From positions 32,821 to 96,820 of the forward strand of contig JAVJQK010000051.1 of assembly GCA_040218145.1 (NCBI GenBank): 64,000 nucleotides of DNA, read 5' to 3'. Shown in pieces: positions 38,855-47,583 of this stretch. A program made the position numbers and the translations under genes. The number at the start of each line of letters is the position of its first letter. The first letter of the stretch is position 1. Source of the stretch: Sandaracinaceae bacterium. GTDB lineage: Bacteria > Myxococcota_A > Polyangia > Polyangiales > Sandaracinaceae. The notes below the pieces were generated by a model. The model made no database searches and was not told the DNA's origin. It was given only the letters and a program-made list of their open reading frames with translations.

Positions 38855-40453
38855 TCAGGGGCACATGCCGGCGCTGCAGCGCCCGACGCGGCAGCGGTTG
38901 GCCTCGCCGGCGTCGTCGCAGGCCATGCCGGCCTCGAGCACCGGGCGAAGCGTGACCTGGAGCTCGAACGGCAGCGAGCCGCTCGCGAGGCCGCCGAAGC
39001 GCTCGACGAAGATCGAGTAGGTGCCGCCCGCCAGGTTGAAGGCCTCGATCTCGCTCTGGAGCAGGCGCGGCTCGAGGTCGTCGTTGCAGCCGACCTCGGT
39101 GCCGGAGTCCTCGCAGACCTCACGCACGTACACGATGGTGTCGGTGTCGCCCGTGCCGGGCAGGTCCGTGGTGAGCAGGAGATCGAAGGTGCCGTCCGGG
39201 ATGGTCAGCGTGTAGATGGTCTCGTCACCGACGGAGCCCATGTCGGAGGTGCAGCTGCCGATCGGGGCGAAGTCGCCGCGGCCCGCGCCGATGGTCCCGC
39301 GGACCGTCTCGCTCGCCGCCGTGTCGGCCGTGACCGCGATGTCGGGGAACGCCGTCGCCATGCCGCACGCGCGGGTCGCGCCGGGCGTGCCCTCGCAGAT
39401 GGCGTCGACGCAGCGCATCTCGGCGCGGCAGATCTGCTCGCCGCCACACGCCTCGCCGAAGCCGACCTCCTCGGCCTCCCCCACGTCGACCATCAGCATG
39501 TCGCTGATCGCCCAGCCGCCGTCGTACACCCGGAAGCCGACGCGCGGGATCATGACGCCGCGGACGAAGCCCGCGAGGTTGACCTGCGTGCCGAGCACGA
39601 TGCCCTGGCCGGTGTAGTCGACCTCCATCGGCGCGGGGTCGAAGGGGATGACGAAGGCGTCGCCCTCGAGGGTGGCCTCGCCGTCGCCGTAGATGTCGAT
39701 CAGCGCGCCGGCCGCGTCGTAGAAGTTGACCACCACGCCGCGCGGGTCGCCCTCGGGGTCGCTGCCGGTCGCCGTGACGATCACGTCGTCGGCCGCGAGG
39801 AGCAGGGCGCCGTCGGTGACGGTCGGCCGCTGGTTGGGGGTCACGGTGACGTCGACCCGCACGGGGCCCTCGTCGACCTGCATCGTCTCGGCGGGCGGCT
39901 CGCTGAAGCCGGTCACGATCACGTAGACGGTGCTCCCGCCCTCGACCGTGACGGCGCCGCGGGCGCGCACCTCGTCGGCGCTCTGGTCGTTGAAGCAGCT
40001 GGGCGGGAAGGTGCTCGTCGGCACGGTCTCGCAGCTGGTGCGGAACTGGAGGACCGTGTTGAAGCTGAAGTCGGTCTCCGGGAACGCGGTGTCGACCTCG
40101 ACCTGCATCGGGCCCGAGCCCGGCACGACGATCTCGAGCACCTCCTGCGGGGCCCAGCGGAGCTCCGGGTCGGTGTTGCCGCACGCGACGCCGAGGTCGC
40201 GCGGGCGGGTCGCGGTCATCGAGGTGTCGAACATCACCGACTCGGTCGCGCCCATGGTGGGCTCGACGCGCGTGATGTCGGTGCAGCTGAGCGGCGGTCC
40301 CGCGTCGAAGCCGGAGTCGGGCGGGCCCGCGTCGAGCATGTCGCCCGCGTCGGGATCCATCGGGGGCGTGCCGTCGTCACAGCCCACCACGGTGAGGGCC
40401 ACGAGGGCGATCGAGGCGAGCAGGGAAGGGGAAGCAAAGAAGGGTCGCGTCAT
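38855..40453 (-). CDS. Lipoprotein, paralogue B of a tandem pair
   Basis: 532 aa, lipobox LTVVGC. Same domain order as the gene at 37195: EVRARGAVTVEGGSTVYVIV, VTPNQRPT, CGGEQICRAEMRCVDAIC, TLRPVLEAGMACDDAGEANRC. It is separated from paralogue A by 31 bases and transcribed first, so the pair forms one operon. It faces the Cys-rich lipoprotein gene at 40559 across a 105-base gap that also contains GTCTG-GCCGG-CAGAC (40472-40486), a possible operator. Confidence 0.78.
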   Translation of the reverse strand: MTRPFFASPSLLASIALVALTVVGCDDGTPPMDPDAGDMLDAGPPDSGFDAGPPLSCTDITRVEPTMGATESVMFDTSMTATRPRDLGVACGNTDPELRWAPQEVLEIVVPGSGPMQVEVDTAFPETDFSFNTVLQFRTSCETVPTSTFPPSCFNDQSADEVRARGAVTVEGGSTVYVIVTGFSEPPAETMQVDEGPVRVDVTVTPNQRPTVTDGALLLAADDVIVTATGSDPEGDPRGVVVNFYDAAGALIDIYGDGEATLEGDAFVIPFDPAPMEVDYTGQGIVLGTQVNLAGFVRGVMIPRVGFRVYDGGWAISDMLMVDVGEAEEVGFGEACGGEQICRAEMRCVDAICEGTPGATRACGMATAFPDIAVTADTAASETVRGTIGAGRGDFAPIGSCTSDMGSVGDETIYTLTIPDGTFDLLLTTDLPGTGDTDTIVYVREVCEDSGTEVGCNDDLEPRLLQSEIEAFNLAGGTYSIFVERFGGLASGSLPFELQVTLRPVLEAGMACDDAGEANRCRVGRCSAGMCP

Positions 40454-40558
40454 GGTCGCTCCTCGGAGGCCGTCTGGCCGGCAGACTCAGATAGCACATT
40501 GACTAAGGGCCCGCTTCGACCAACCCTCCTGCGACCCGCCAGGGCGATGGGACTATCG

Positions 40559-41500
40559 ATGCGACTCTTTTTCTCGGTCTCCGCGACCGCTTGCCTTCTC
40601 CTCTCCGCTCCCCTCTCGGGCTGCGACGGCGCCCCTCCCGATGAGGACGCCGGCGTCGAGATGGACGCCGGCCCGCCCCTCGAGCCGAGCACCCTCTTCG
40701 GCGGCTGCCGCGAGGACTGGCAGTGCCCCGGCGAGGGCGCCATCTGCCGCACTCCGGCCGACGGCTGGCCCGATGGATACTGCACCGTGCCTTGCGAGGA
40801 TCGCACGCCCTGCGACGTCGACGGCGTCTACCACCACTGCGCCACGCGCCAGGGTGAGGAGCAGTCCTACTGCGAGCGCCGCTGCCTCAACGGCATCGAC
40901 TGCCGCCGCGACGGCTACAGCTGCGCGGGCGAGCTGCCCCCGAGCGGCGGGGTCTGCGTGGCCGCGTGCTCGGACGACTCCCAGTGCGGCGGGCTGGTCT
41001 GCGACCGCTACACCGGCCAGTGCACCGACACGCCCGCCGAGGGCGCGGTGACGGGCGAGGGCTGCGACGACGCCGACGCGTGCCGGAGCGGCGAGTGCGT
41101 GCCCGAGGTCAACGAGATGGACGTGCCGACCGGCTGGGTCGGCGGCTACTGCGTGGCCAACTGCGTGCTGCCGCGCGGCTTCAATAACAACACCTTCTAC
41201 GGCGGCGACGAGCTGCCGAGCGGCACCTGTCAGGGCGACGCCATCTGCATCCCGTCCGGCAACGGACAGTCGATGGGCGACCTCGGCCGCTGCTACGGCT
41301 CCTGCACCGCCGACACGGACTGCCGCGGCGGCTACACCTGCCTGAAGGACTTCCAGCTCGCCAGCGGGGGCGTCTCCAGTTATCCCAACGGCATCTGCGT
41401 CCCCGGCAACTGCTCGGCGGACGGCTGTCCGACCGGCTACGTCTGTGTCAACGTGACCGGGAGCGACGGCAGCCCCCGACCCGTCTGCGCGCCTCAGTGA
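40559..41500 (+). CDS. Cys-rich lipoprotein (about 30 cysteines)
   Basis: 313 aa. Lipobox LSGC after the signal peptide, acidic linker, then many short Cys motifs (CREDWQCPGEG, CDVDGVYHHC, CSDDSQCGG, CSADGCPTGYVC). Nearly every tenth residue is Cys, which requires periplasmic disulfide formation; the two thioredoxin-like genes downstream supply that context. ATG 40559 is preferred for its spacing from GGGA; ATG 40547 is an alternative. First gene of a five-gene unit to 44820. Confidence 0.78.
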   Translation: MRLFFSVSATACLLLSAPLSGCDGAPPDEDAGVEMDAGPPLEPSTLFGGCREDWQCPGEGAICRTPADGWPDGYCTVPCEDRTPCDVDGVYHHCATRQGEEQSYCERRCLNGIDCRRDGYSCAGELPPSGGVCVAACSDDSQCGGLVCDRYTGQCTDTPAEGAVTGEGCDDADACRSGECVPEVNEMDVPTGWVGGYCVANCVLPRGFNNNTFYGGDELPSGTCQGDAICIPSGNGQSMGDLGRCYGSCTADTDCRGGYTCLKDFQLASGGVSSYPNGICVPGNCSADGCPTGYVCVNVTGSDGSPRPVCAPQ

Positions 41501-41529
41501 AGGCGCGCTCCCAGCGAGGAACCCCCCCA

Positions 41530-42144
41530 ATGCGTTTCATTCTCTGCGTCTCCGCCCTCTCCCTCGGCCTCCTCGGTTGTGATGGCGGTGATCCGCCCCC
41601 GGCCGACGACGACGCGGGCATCGTGCTGCCCGACTCGGGTTCGGAGCCGCTCGCCTGCGCCCCGCCCGACACCGGCTTCGGCGCGTCCGAGGGGAGCAAG
41701 TTCTTCCCGTTCACGCTCCAGCGCTGTGACGGCACACCCTTCTCGTTCTACGGCGAAGAAGAGGGCTACTGCGACTCGACCTTCACCATCGTGTCCATCG
41801 CGGCCGGCTGGTGTGGCCCGTGCCGGGTCGAGGCGGAGCTGATGCAGCGGCAGCTGGTCGAGGCCTACGCCGACCAGGGCGTGCGCGTCGTCGTCGCCGT
41901 CATCCAGGACAACGACTACGCGGCGCCGACGGCGTCGTTCTGCCAGGGCTGGGTCGACCAGTACGGTCTGACCAACCCGGTGGTCTACGACCCGGATCAG
42001 GAGACGCAGATCTACTTCCCGGGCAACTCGCTCCCCGCCGCGCTGATCGTCGACGCCGAGGGCACCATCCGTTACCGCGAGTACGGCGTGAGCCAGGAGC
42101 TCGAGACGATGCGCGCCGCCCTCGAGGCGCTCCTCGCGGAGTAG
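41530..42144 (+). CDS. TlpA-like thioredoxin lipoprotein
   Basis: 204 aa. Lipobox GLLGC (Cys17) and Asp/Pro linker, then a thioredoxin-fold domain with active site GWCGPC at about residues 96-101 and the cis-Pro of SLPAALIVDAEG. Extra cysteines (LACAPP, QRCDG, YCDS, FCQG) surround the fold. Periplasmic thiol-disulfide reductase of the TlpA/ResA type, held to a membrane by its lipid. 29 bases after the Cys-rich lipoprotein and three bases before the barrel gene. Confidence 0.85.
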   Translation: MRFILCVSALSLGLLGCDGGDPPPADDDAGIVLPDSGSEPLACAPPDTGFGASEGSKFFPFTLQRCDGTPFSFYGEEEGYCDSTFTIVSIAAGWCGPCRVEAELMQRQLVEAYADQGVRVVVAVIQDNDYAAPTASFCQGWVDQYGLTNPVVYDPDQETQIYFPGNSLPAALIVDAEGTIRYREYGVSQELETMRAALEALLAE

Positions 42145-42147
42145 TCC

Positions 42148-43842
42148 TTGCGCGCGACTCATGTCGTCGCGCTCGCCGTCTGTCTGACCCTGAGTCTGAC
42201 CCAGGTCGCCGCCTCGACGGCGGCGGCCCAGGCGCCGAGCTTCGAGCTGCCGCTGTTCGGCGAGACCACGTTCTCGCTCACGAACACGACCGACCTGCGC
42301 TATCGCGGCAACGACTACGAGCTGGGCGATCCCTACGACGAGGACTTCGGCTCGCTCTTCCAGCGTTTCGACCTGGCGCTCCAGGGGGACGAGCTGCGGG
42401 TGGAGAGCCGCATCGACGCCTTCGTCCCGACCACGGTGTTCCAGGAGCGCATGTGCGGGGAGGCGTGTCTGGACTGGGACCTGCGCCCCGAGCGGCTGAC
42501 CCTGCGCTGGGAGCCGCGCGACTGGACCATCGAGGCCGGCGACACGCAGATCGTGTTCGGCCGCGGCATGGCGCTCTCGTTCCGCAAGGTGGATCTCCTC
42601 GGCGTCGACACCGCGCTCCGCGGCGGACACGTTCGCTACCAGGGAGAGCACTTCCGCTTCGGGCTGCACGGCGGCATCGCCAACCCGCAGAACCTGGACC
42701 CGCTCGACCTCAGGATCATCCGGGAGTTCACCGACGTGGTCACGGGTGCGAACGCGGCGGTGACCATCCCGGGCGACGTCCCGATCACGGTCGGCGGGCA
42801 CGCGGTGCGCGTGATGTTCGAGGACGAGGGCGGCTTCGGTGGCTATCGGAACCGCGCGGTCGACGTCGCGGGCTGGAGCGTGGAGGCGCCCGCGCTCGCC
42901 GACGGCCAGCTCGCCCTCTACGGCGAAGCCAACGGCATGCGCCGCACTCAGGATCTCTTCGACGAGAGCCAGCAGCGGGGCGGCCGCGCGGTCTACGGCT
43001 CGGCCCAGCTCCAGCTCGAGAACCTGACCGTCCTCGCGGAGTGGAAGGACTACTCCGACTTCCTCGTGGCGCCGAGCACCCTCGAGAGCCGCACCTGGCG
43101 CATCTACAACGCGTCACCGCCGGTCGAGTACGACGGGCCGCAGCGCCTGCGCGCCATCGGCAACCAGCGCGGCGGCGGCCTGCGCATGGACTACGCGTTC
43201 CTGCCCGGGCCGTGGAGCTTCTCGGTCAACAGTGTCGCCTACGGCTTCAACGAGGAGACCCAGCTCGACGCGTGGGACGGCATCTTCGTGACCCACAGCT
43301 GGGTCGGCCTCAAGAAGCGCCAGGAGTACGGCGAGGGTCTGCAGTACAGCCTCGACTTCACCCTCGGCACCCGCTTCGAGGTCCTCCTGCACGACATCCC
43401 GGCCACCGACTTCATGGCCGGCGACATGGACCGCTGGATGATCCACGGCCGCGGCGAGGTGACCCTGGCCGACGGAGACCACTCGCTCGACGTGGTGGTC
43501 GACCACCGCCACGAGCGGGAGCTGCTCGGCAACTCCGTGCACGAGTTCCAGATCGGCGGCGTCGCCGCGACCTACAGCTTCGGCGTCCCGTTCACCATCA
43601 CGCTCGCCTTCCGCTGGACCGACTTCCAGCAGGGCGTCGTGCAGCGCAGGGCCGAGGTGGACTACAACTTCCTGGGCGGCGAGTTCTACCCATCGCTCGA
43701 GGCGCGCTACACCTTCGAGCCAGGCACCTACCTCGGCCTCTTCATGGGCCAGACCCCCGGCGGGCAGATCTGCTCGGGCGGGGTGTGCCGCGATGTCCCC
43801 ACCTTTGAAGGAATCCGGCTCTCGTTCGTCGGACGCCTCTGA
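42148..43842 (+). CDS. Outer-membrane beta-barrel protein, DUF6029-like
   Basis: 564 aa, TTG start three bases after the thioredoxin stop; no in-frame ATG or GTG gives a signal peptide. Signal ends near AAAQA. The rest is long runs of alternating amphipathic strands (for example FRFGLHGGIAN, LQYSLDFTLGTRFEVLL, GLFMGQTPG) ending in RLSFVGRL, whose terminal aromatic-x pattern is weak. After the signal it has only four cysteines, in two close pairs: CGEAC near 105 and CSGGVC near 543. Pore or porin-like role is inferred from fold; the family is common in myxobacteria and uncharacterised as far as I know. Confidence 0.72.
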   Translation: MRATHVVALAVCLTLSLTQVAASTAAAQAPSFELPLFGETTFSLTNTTDLRYRGNDYELGDPYDEDFGSLFQRFDLALQGDELRVESRIDAFVPTTVFQERMCGEACLDWDLRPERLTLRWEPRDWTIEAGDTQIVFGRGMALSFRKVDLLGVDTALRGGHVRYQGEHFRFGLHGGIANPQNLDPLDLRIIREFTDVVTGANAAVTIPGDVPITVGGHAVRVMFEDEGGFGGYRNRAVDVAGWSVEAPALADGQLALYGEANGMRRTQDLFDESQQRGGRAVYGSAQLQLENLTVLAEWKDYSDFLVAPSTLESRTWRIYNASPPVEYDGPQRLRAIGNQRGGGLRMDYAFLPGPWSFSVNSVAYGFNEETQLDAWDGIFVTHSWVGLKKRQEYGEGLQYSLDFTLGTRFEVLLHDIPATDFMAGDMDRWMIHGRGEVTLADGDHSLDVVVDHRHERELLGNSVHEFQIGGVAATYSFGVPFTITLAFRWTDFQQGVVQRRAEVDYNFLGGEFYPSLEARYTFEPGTYLGLFMGQTPGGQICSGGVCRDVPTFEGIRLSFVGRL

Positions 43843-43863
43843 CCCCTCCCGGAGAGACCACCC

Positions 43864-44409
43864 ATGCGCACGCGCACCCTCATCCTCGGCTTCGGCGCCC
43901 TGCTCGCGCTGGCCCTCTTCGTCCCCGTGTCGAACCTCGGGCCCTCGCTGGCGTCGGCCCGGGTCGGCGGCCGGCCCCCGCCGTTCCAGCTCCCCGCGGC
44001 GACCGGAGGACCCACGTCGCGCCAGTTCCGGATGTCGGAGCACCTCGGCGACGACCCGGTGGTGATCCTCTTCTGGGCGACCTGGTGTCAGCCGTGTCAG
44101 CAGGAGCTGCCGTTCTACCAGGCGATGTACGAGCGCTACCGTGAGCGCGGCCTGAAGATCGTCGCCATCAGCATGGACTCGCAGGCGACGGTGATGCGCG
44201 CCGGCCCGGCCGCGCGCCGCCTCGGCGTGACGTTCGACGTGGTGACCGACCTCGACACCCGCGTCACCACCCAGCTCAACCCGCGCCGCGCGGCGCCTTT
44301 CAGCATCTGGGTCGATCGCAACGGCCGCATCACGCGCGAGAGCGAGGGCTTCTCGCCCGCCGAGCAAGGGGCGCTCGCCCGGGGCCTGGCCGAGCTCGTC
44401 GGCAACTGA
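43864..44409 (+). CDS. TlpA/ResA-type thioredoxin, membrane-anchored
   Basis: 181 aa. An uncleaved N-terminal anchor (about residues 6-24) carries a thioredoxin domain with TWCQPC near 74-79 and a cis-Pro at AAPFSIWVDRNG. No other cysteines exist, unlike the lipoprotein thioredoxin at 41530, so it should be a simple electron donor or oxidant in the periplasm. 21 bases after the barrel gene, three bases before the DUF3052 gene. Confidence 0.88.
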   Translation: MRTRTLILGFGALLALALFVPVSNLGPSLASARVGGRPPPFQLPAATGGPTSRQFRMSEHLGDDPVVILFWATWCQPCQQELPFYQAMYERYRERGLKIVAISMDSQATVMRAGPAARRLGVTFDVVTDLDTRVTTQLNPRRAAPFSIWVDRNGRITRESEGFSPAEQGALARGLAELVGN

Positions 44410-44412
44410 CCG

Positions 44413-44820
44413 ATGGCCGGCTACAGCGGGACGCCGCTCCCGAAGAAGCTCGGCATCAAGGCGGGGCACCGCGTCGCGCTGCTGGGCGCGCCCAGCGGGT
44501 TCGCGCTCGGCGACCTCCCGGAAGGGGTCAGGCTGAAGCGTGACCTGCGGGGGAGCGCGCCGGTCGACGTGGCGCTCCTGTTCGTGAAGAGCCAGAAGGG
44601 GCTGCGGGCCCGCTTCGGCAAGGCGCAGGAGCGCATCGCGCAGGACGGAGGGCTCTGGGTCTGCTGGCCCAAGAAGGCCAGCGGGGTCGCGACGGACCTG
44701 GGCGACGCGTTCGTGCGCGCGCACGGTCTGGAGGCGGGGCTGGTGGACAACAAGGTGTGTGCCGTGAACGAGACGTGGTCCGGGCTGCGCTTCGTCTGGC
44801 GGGTGCGCGACCGGCGCTGA
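44413..44820 (+). CDS. DUF3052 family protein
   Basis: 135 aa small soluble protein. MAGYSGTPLPKKLGIKAGHRVALLGAP and DVALLFVKSQKGLRARF match the DUF3052 family, found widely in actinobacteria and proteobacteria without known function. Starts three bases after the thioredoxin gene, which ties it to the unit. Nothing in the sequence indicates catalysis. Confidence 0.85.
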   Translation: MAGYSGTPLPKKLGIKAGHRVALLGAPSGFALGDLPEGVRLKRDLRGSAPVDVALLFVKSQKGLRARFGKAQERIAQDGGLWVCWPKKASGVATDLGDAFVRAHGLEAGLVDNKVCAVNETWSGLRFVWRVRDRR

Positions 44821-44856
44821 GCCTCGGCCTGGGGCTTTCGCTGCCGAGGCCGTCTC

Positions 44857-45050
44857 CGCAGCCGCTTCCATCGGCGCATCCGTCTTCCGAGTCCCGCTCC
44901 GCTTCCGAGTCCGACTCCGCGACCGCCTCCGGGACCGCCTCCGCCTCCGGGACCGCCTCCGCCTCCGCGACCGCATCCGCCTCCGCGACCGCACCTGCCT
45001 CCGCACCTGCCTCCGCACCCGCCTCCGCCTCCGCTCCTCGTTCGGCGCCC
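44857..45050. repeat. Pyrimidine-rich degenerate CCGCCTCCG repeat tract
   Basis: About 190 bases of imperfect CCGCCTCCG/CCGCGACCG units on the plus strand between the DUF3052 and molybdenum-hydroxylase genes. Strong purine/pyrimidine strand bias. A Ser/Ala/Thr-rich reading frame crosses it but has no start signal or conserved sequence, so it is taken as non-coding repeat. Confidence 0.7.
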
Positions 45051-45072
45051 AGCCCGAGCCGCGAGAACCCCG

Positions 45073-47205
45073 ATGGCTGACGCGCCGCCGCCGCTCTGGA
45101 AGCTCTCTCGCCGCGACTGGCTTCGGATCGGCCTCGGGGCCAGCGCCGCCGGCGCGGTGGGGCTCGGGGTCGGGTTCTGGGCCGGGGGCAAGGTGGAGCG
45201 GCGCAAGATGCGTGTCCCGCCGCGGGAGCAGCCCTTCAGCCCGAACGTCTTCCTCGCCATCGACACCGACGGCACCACCACGCTGTGGCTGACGCGCTCC
45301 GAGATGGGGCAGGGCGTCTACACCGCGCTGCCGCGCATCCTCGCGGACGAGCTCGAGGCGGACTGGGCGAAGGTGCGCGTCGAGCAGGCGCCGGGGAGCC
45401 CGACGTTCGGGGCCCAGACCACCGTGGCGAGCGCGAGCGTGCGCAGCCTCTATCCGGAGCTGCGGCGCGCGGGCGCGGCGGCGCGCGAGATGCTCGTCAC
45501 CGCGGCCGCGCAGACCTGGGAGGTCGACCGCGCGGAGTGCCGCGCCGCGGCGGGCTTCGTCGTGCACGCGCCGACCGGGCGGCAGCTCGCGTACGGCACG
45601 CTCGCGGCCCGGGCGGGCGAGCTCGACGTCCCCTCGGATCCGCCGCTCAAGGATCCCGCCGACTTCCGCTACATCGGGCGGCCCGCGCGGCGGCTCGACG
45701 CGGCGGCGAAGTCCGACGGGAGCGCGGTCTACGGCCTCGATGTGCGGGTGGCGGGCATGCGCTTCGCGACCCTGGTGCGCCCGCCCTCGTTCGGCGCGCG
45801 GCTCGCCTCGTCCGACGAGGCCGCGGCCCGCGCCGTGTCCGGCGTGCTCGAGGTCGTCGAGGCCGAAGGCGGCGTCGTGGTCATCGCACAGAGCACCTGG
45901 GCCGCGTTCGCCGGCGCCCGCGCGCTCGCGCCGACGTGGAGCGAGGGATCGCACGAAGACCTGTCGAACGCGCGGGTCGCCGAGCGCCTCGCGGCGGCCG
46001 TCACCGGAGGGGCGGAGGCGCGGCGTGAGGGAGACGTCGAGGCCGCGCTCGCCGCCGCGGCCACCCGGCTCGAGACCGAGTACGCCTTTCCCTACCTCGC
46101 GCACGCGTGCATGGAGCCCATCAACGCGACGGCCCGGATCGGCGAGACGCGCTGCGAGGTGTGGGCGCCGACCCAGGACCCCCAGCGCGTGCAGCAGCTC
46201 GCGGCCGACGCGACGGGCTTGCCCATCCAGGACTGCCACGTGCACGTCCCTTTCCTCGGCGGCGGCTTCGGTCGGCGCACCGTCCCGGTGGAGGTCGAGC
46301 AGGTGCTCCGCATCGCGCAGCGCACCCGGCCGCACGCGGTGCAGCTCGTCTGGACGCGCGAAGAGGACGTCCGGAACGACTTCTATCGCCCCGCGGCGCT
46401 GCACCGCTTCGAGGTCGGGCTCGACGAGGACGGCGCCATCCTCGGCTGGCGGAACCGCATCGCCACGACGACCCAGGCCGAGGGCGTCGACCGGCTCGCG
46501 ATCGAGGGCGCGGAGGAGACGCCCTACGCCGCCGCCGCGGTCGACGTGACGTGGGCGGGCGTCGAGCTGCCGCTCGCCACGGGCATCTGGCGCAGCGTCG
46601 GCCACAGCTACAACGCGTTCGCGGTGGAGTCGATGATCGACGAATGCGCGCACGCGGCAGGGGTCGACCCGCTCGACTACCGCCTCGCGCGTCTCGGTGA
46701 CCGCCCGACCCACCGGGCGCTCCTCGAGCGCGTGCGCGCCATGAGCGGGTGGGGCGCCGCGCCGGAGGGCCGCGCGAAGGGCGTCGCGGTGCACGAGTGC
46801 TACGGGAGCTACTGCGCCATGGTCGCCGAGGTGGGGCTGGACGGCTCGCGCCCTCGCGTGCATCGGGTCTGGGCCGCGGTCGAGTGCGGCCAGGTCGTGG
46901 ACCCGGATGGAGTGGCGGCGCAGATCGAGGGCAGCGTCGTCTTCGGGCTCAGCGCCGCGCTCGACGGTGAGCTGCGCATCGAGGGCGGACGGATCGTCAC
47001 CAGCAACTTCCACGACTACCCGATCCTGCGCATGGACGAGATGCCCGCCGTCGAGGTCGTCTGCCTCGCCTCGGATCGCCCTCCGTCGGGCGTCGGCGAG
47101 ATCGGCGTGCCGCCCATCGCGCCCGCGGTGACGAACGCGCTCTTCGCGCTGACCGCTCAGCGCGTGCGGCGCCTGCCCATCCGGCTCGACCTCACGGCGA
47201 CGTGA
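45073..47205 (+). CDS. Molybdenum hydroxylase large subunit, isoquinoline 1-oxidoreductase beta-like
   Basis: 710 aa xanthine-oxidase-family subunit with a Tat signal at the N-terminus (SRRDWLR 12-18, then a hydrophobic helix). Domain blocks match IorB: RSEMGQGVYTALPRILADEL, PFLGGGFGRR for the molybdopterin contact, and GVGE near the C-terminus with the catalytic Glu676. Acts in the periplasm with molybdopterin cytosine dinucleotide. It normally pairs with a small [2Fe-2S] IorA-type subunit and often a cytochrome c; neither is encoded next to it. Overlaps the convergent SMR gene by 14 bases. Confidence 0.88.
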   Translation: MADAPPPLWKLSRRDWLRIGLGASAAGAVGLGVGFWAGGKVERRKMRVPPREQPFSPNVFLAIDTDGTTTLWLTRSEMGQGVYTALPRILADELEADWAKVRVEQAPGSPTFGAQTTVASASVRSLYPELRRAGAAAREMLVTAAAQTWEVDRAECRAAAGFVVHAPTGRQLAYGTLAARAGELDVPSDPPLKDPADFRYIGRPARRLDAAAKSDGSAVYGLDVRVAGMRFATLVRPPSFGARLASSDEAAARAVSGVLEVVEAEGGVVVIAQSTWAAFAGARALAPTWSEGSHEDLSNARVAERLAAAVTGGAEARREGDVEAALAAAATRLETEYAFPYLAHACMEPINATARIGETRCEVWAPTQDPQRVQQLAADATGLPIQDCHVHVPFLGGGFGRRTVPVEVEQVLRIAQRTRPHAVQLVWTREEDVRNDFYRPAALHRFEVGLDEDGAILGWRNRIATTTQAEGVDRLAIEGAEETPYAAAAVDVTWAGVELPLATGIWRSVGHSYNAFAVESMIDECAHAAGVDPLDYRLARLGDRPTHRALLERVRAMSGWGAAPEGRAKGVAVHECYGSYCAMVAEVGLDGSRPRVHRVWAAVECGQVVDPDGVAAQIEGSVVFGLSAALDGELRIEGGRIVTSNFHDYPILRMDEMPAVEVVCLASDRPPSGVGEIGVPPIAPAVTNALFALTAQRVRRLPIRLDLTAT

Positions 47206-47509
47206 GCTTCACGCCGACGACGCAGCCCACGAGCCCGAACAGGAAGAGCGCGCGCCACATCGTCAGCGCCTCGTCGAGGAAGAGCCAGCCGTAGAGGATC
47301 GCGCCGACCGCGCCGATGCCCACCCACGCCGCGTACGCCGCGCCCGTCGGCAGGCTCCGCACCCCGAGCCCGAGCAGCGTCATGCTGATCGCCAGGGTCA
47401 CCAGGAACGCGCCGACCCACGCGGGCTTCCGAAAGCCGTCGCTCTGGTCGAGGCAGATCACCCAGGCCGTCTCGAACAGCCCCGCGACCACGATCATCAC
47501 CCACGCCAT
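47192..47509 (-). CDS. Small multidrug resistance (SMR) exporter, SugE/Gdx-like
   Basis: 105 aa, four membrane helices. AGLFETAWVICLDQSDGFRKP contains the invariant Glu of helix 1 in the form seen in SugE/Gdx (guanidinium exporters) rather than EmrE; YAAWVGIGAVGAILYGWLFLDEALT is the helix 3 motif. Start at 47509 is the normal SMR length. I looked for a guanidine riboswitch upstream and saw no ykkC or mini-ykkC pattern. Confidence 0.88.
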   Translation of the reverse strand: MAWVMIVVAGLFETAWVICLDQSDGFRKPAWVGAFLVTLAISMTLLGLGVRSLPTGAAYAAWVGIGAVGAILYGWLFLDEALTMWRALFLFGLVGCVVGVKLTSP

Positions 47510-47583
47510 CGCCGGAGCATGGGACCCCGACGCAGGCTCGCAAGGGGGAGAGGCTCGCCCAATCACTGCCCGATCACTGGGAG

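Noticed and set aside
40499..40527. TTGACT and AACCCT as promoter of the Cys-rich lipoprotein
   Set aside because: Spacing is 17 but the -10 matches poorly; not strong enough to list.
44757..45080. Ser/Ala/Thr-rich frame of 107 residues before the molybdenum hydroxylase
   Set aside because: Begins inside the DUF3052 gene and consists of repeat-derived residues; no start signal.
43114..47013. 1299-residue minus-strand frame over barrel, thioredoxin and molybdenum-hydroxylase genes
   Set aside because: Crosses four real genes and the CCGCCTCCG repeat; no conserved motif.
47510..47583. Possible guanidine riboswitch before the SMR exporter
   Set aside because: Only a GATCACTG-type direct repeat is present; no ykkC or mini-ykkC hairpins with ACGR loops.
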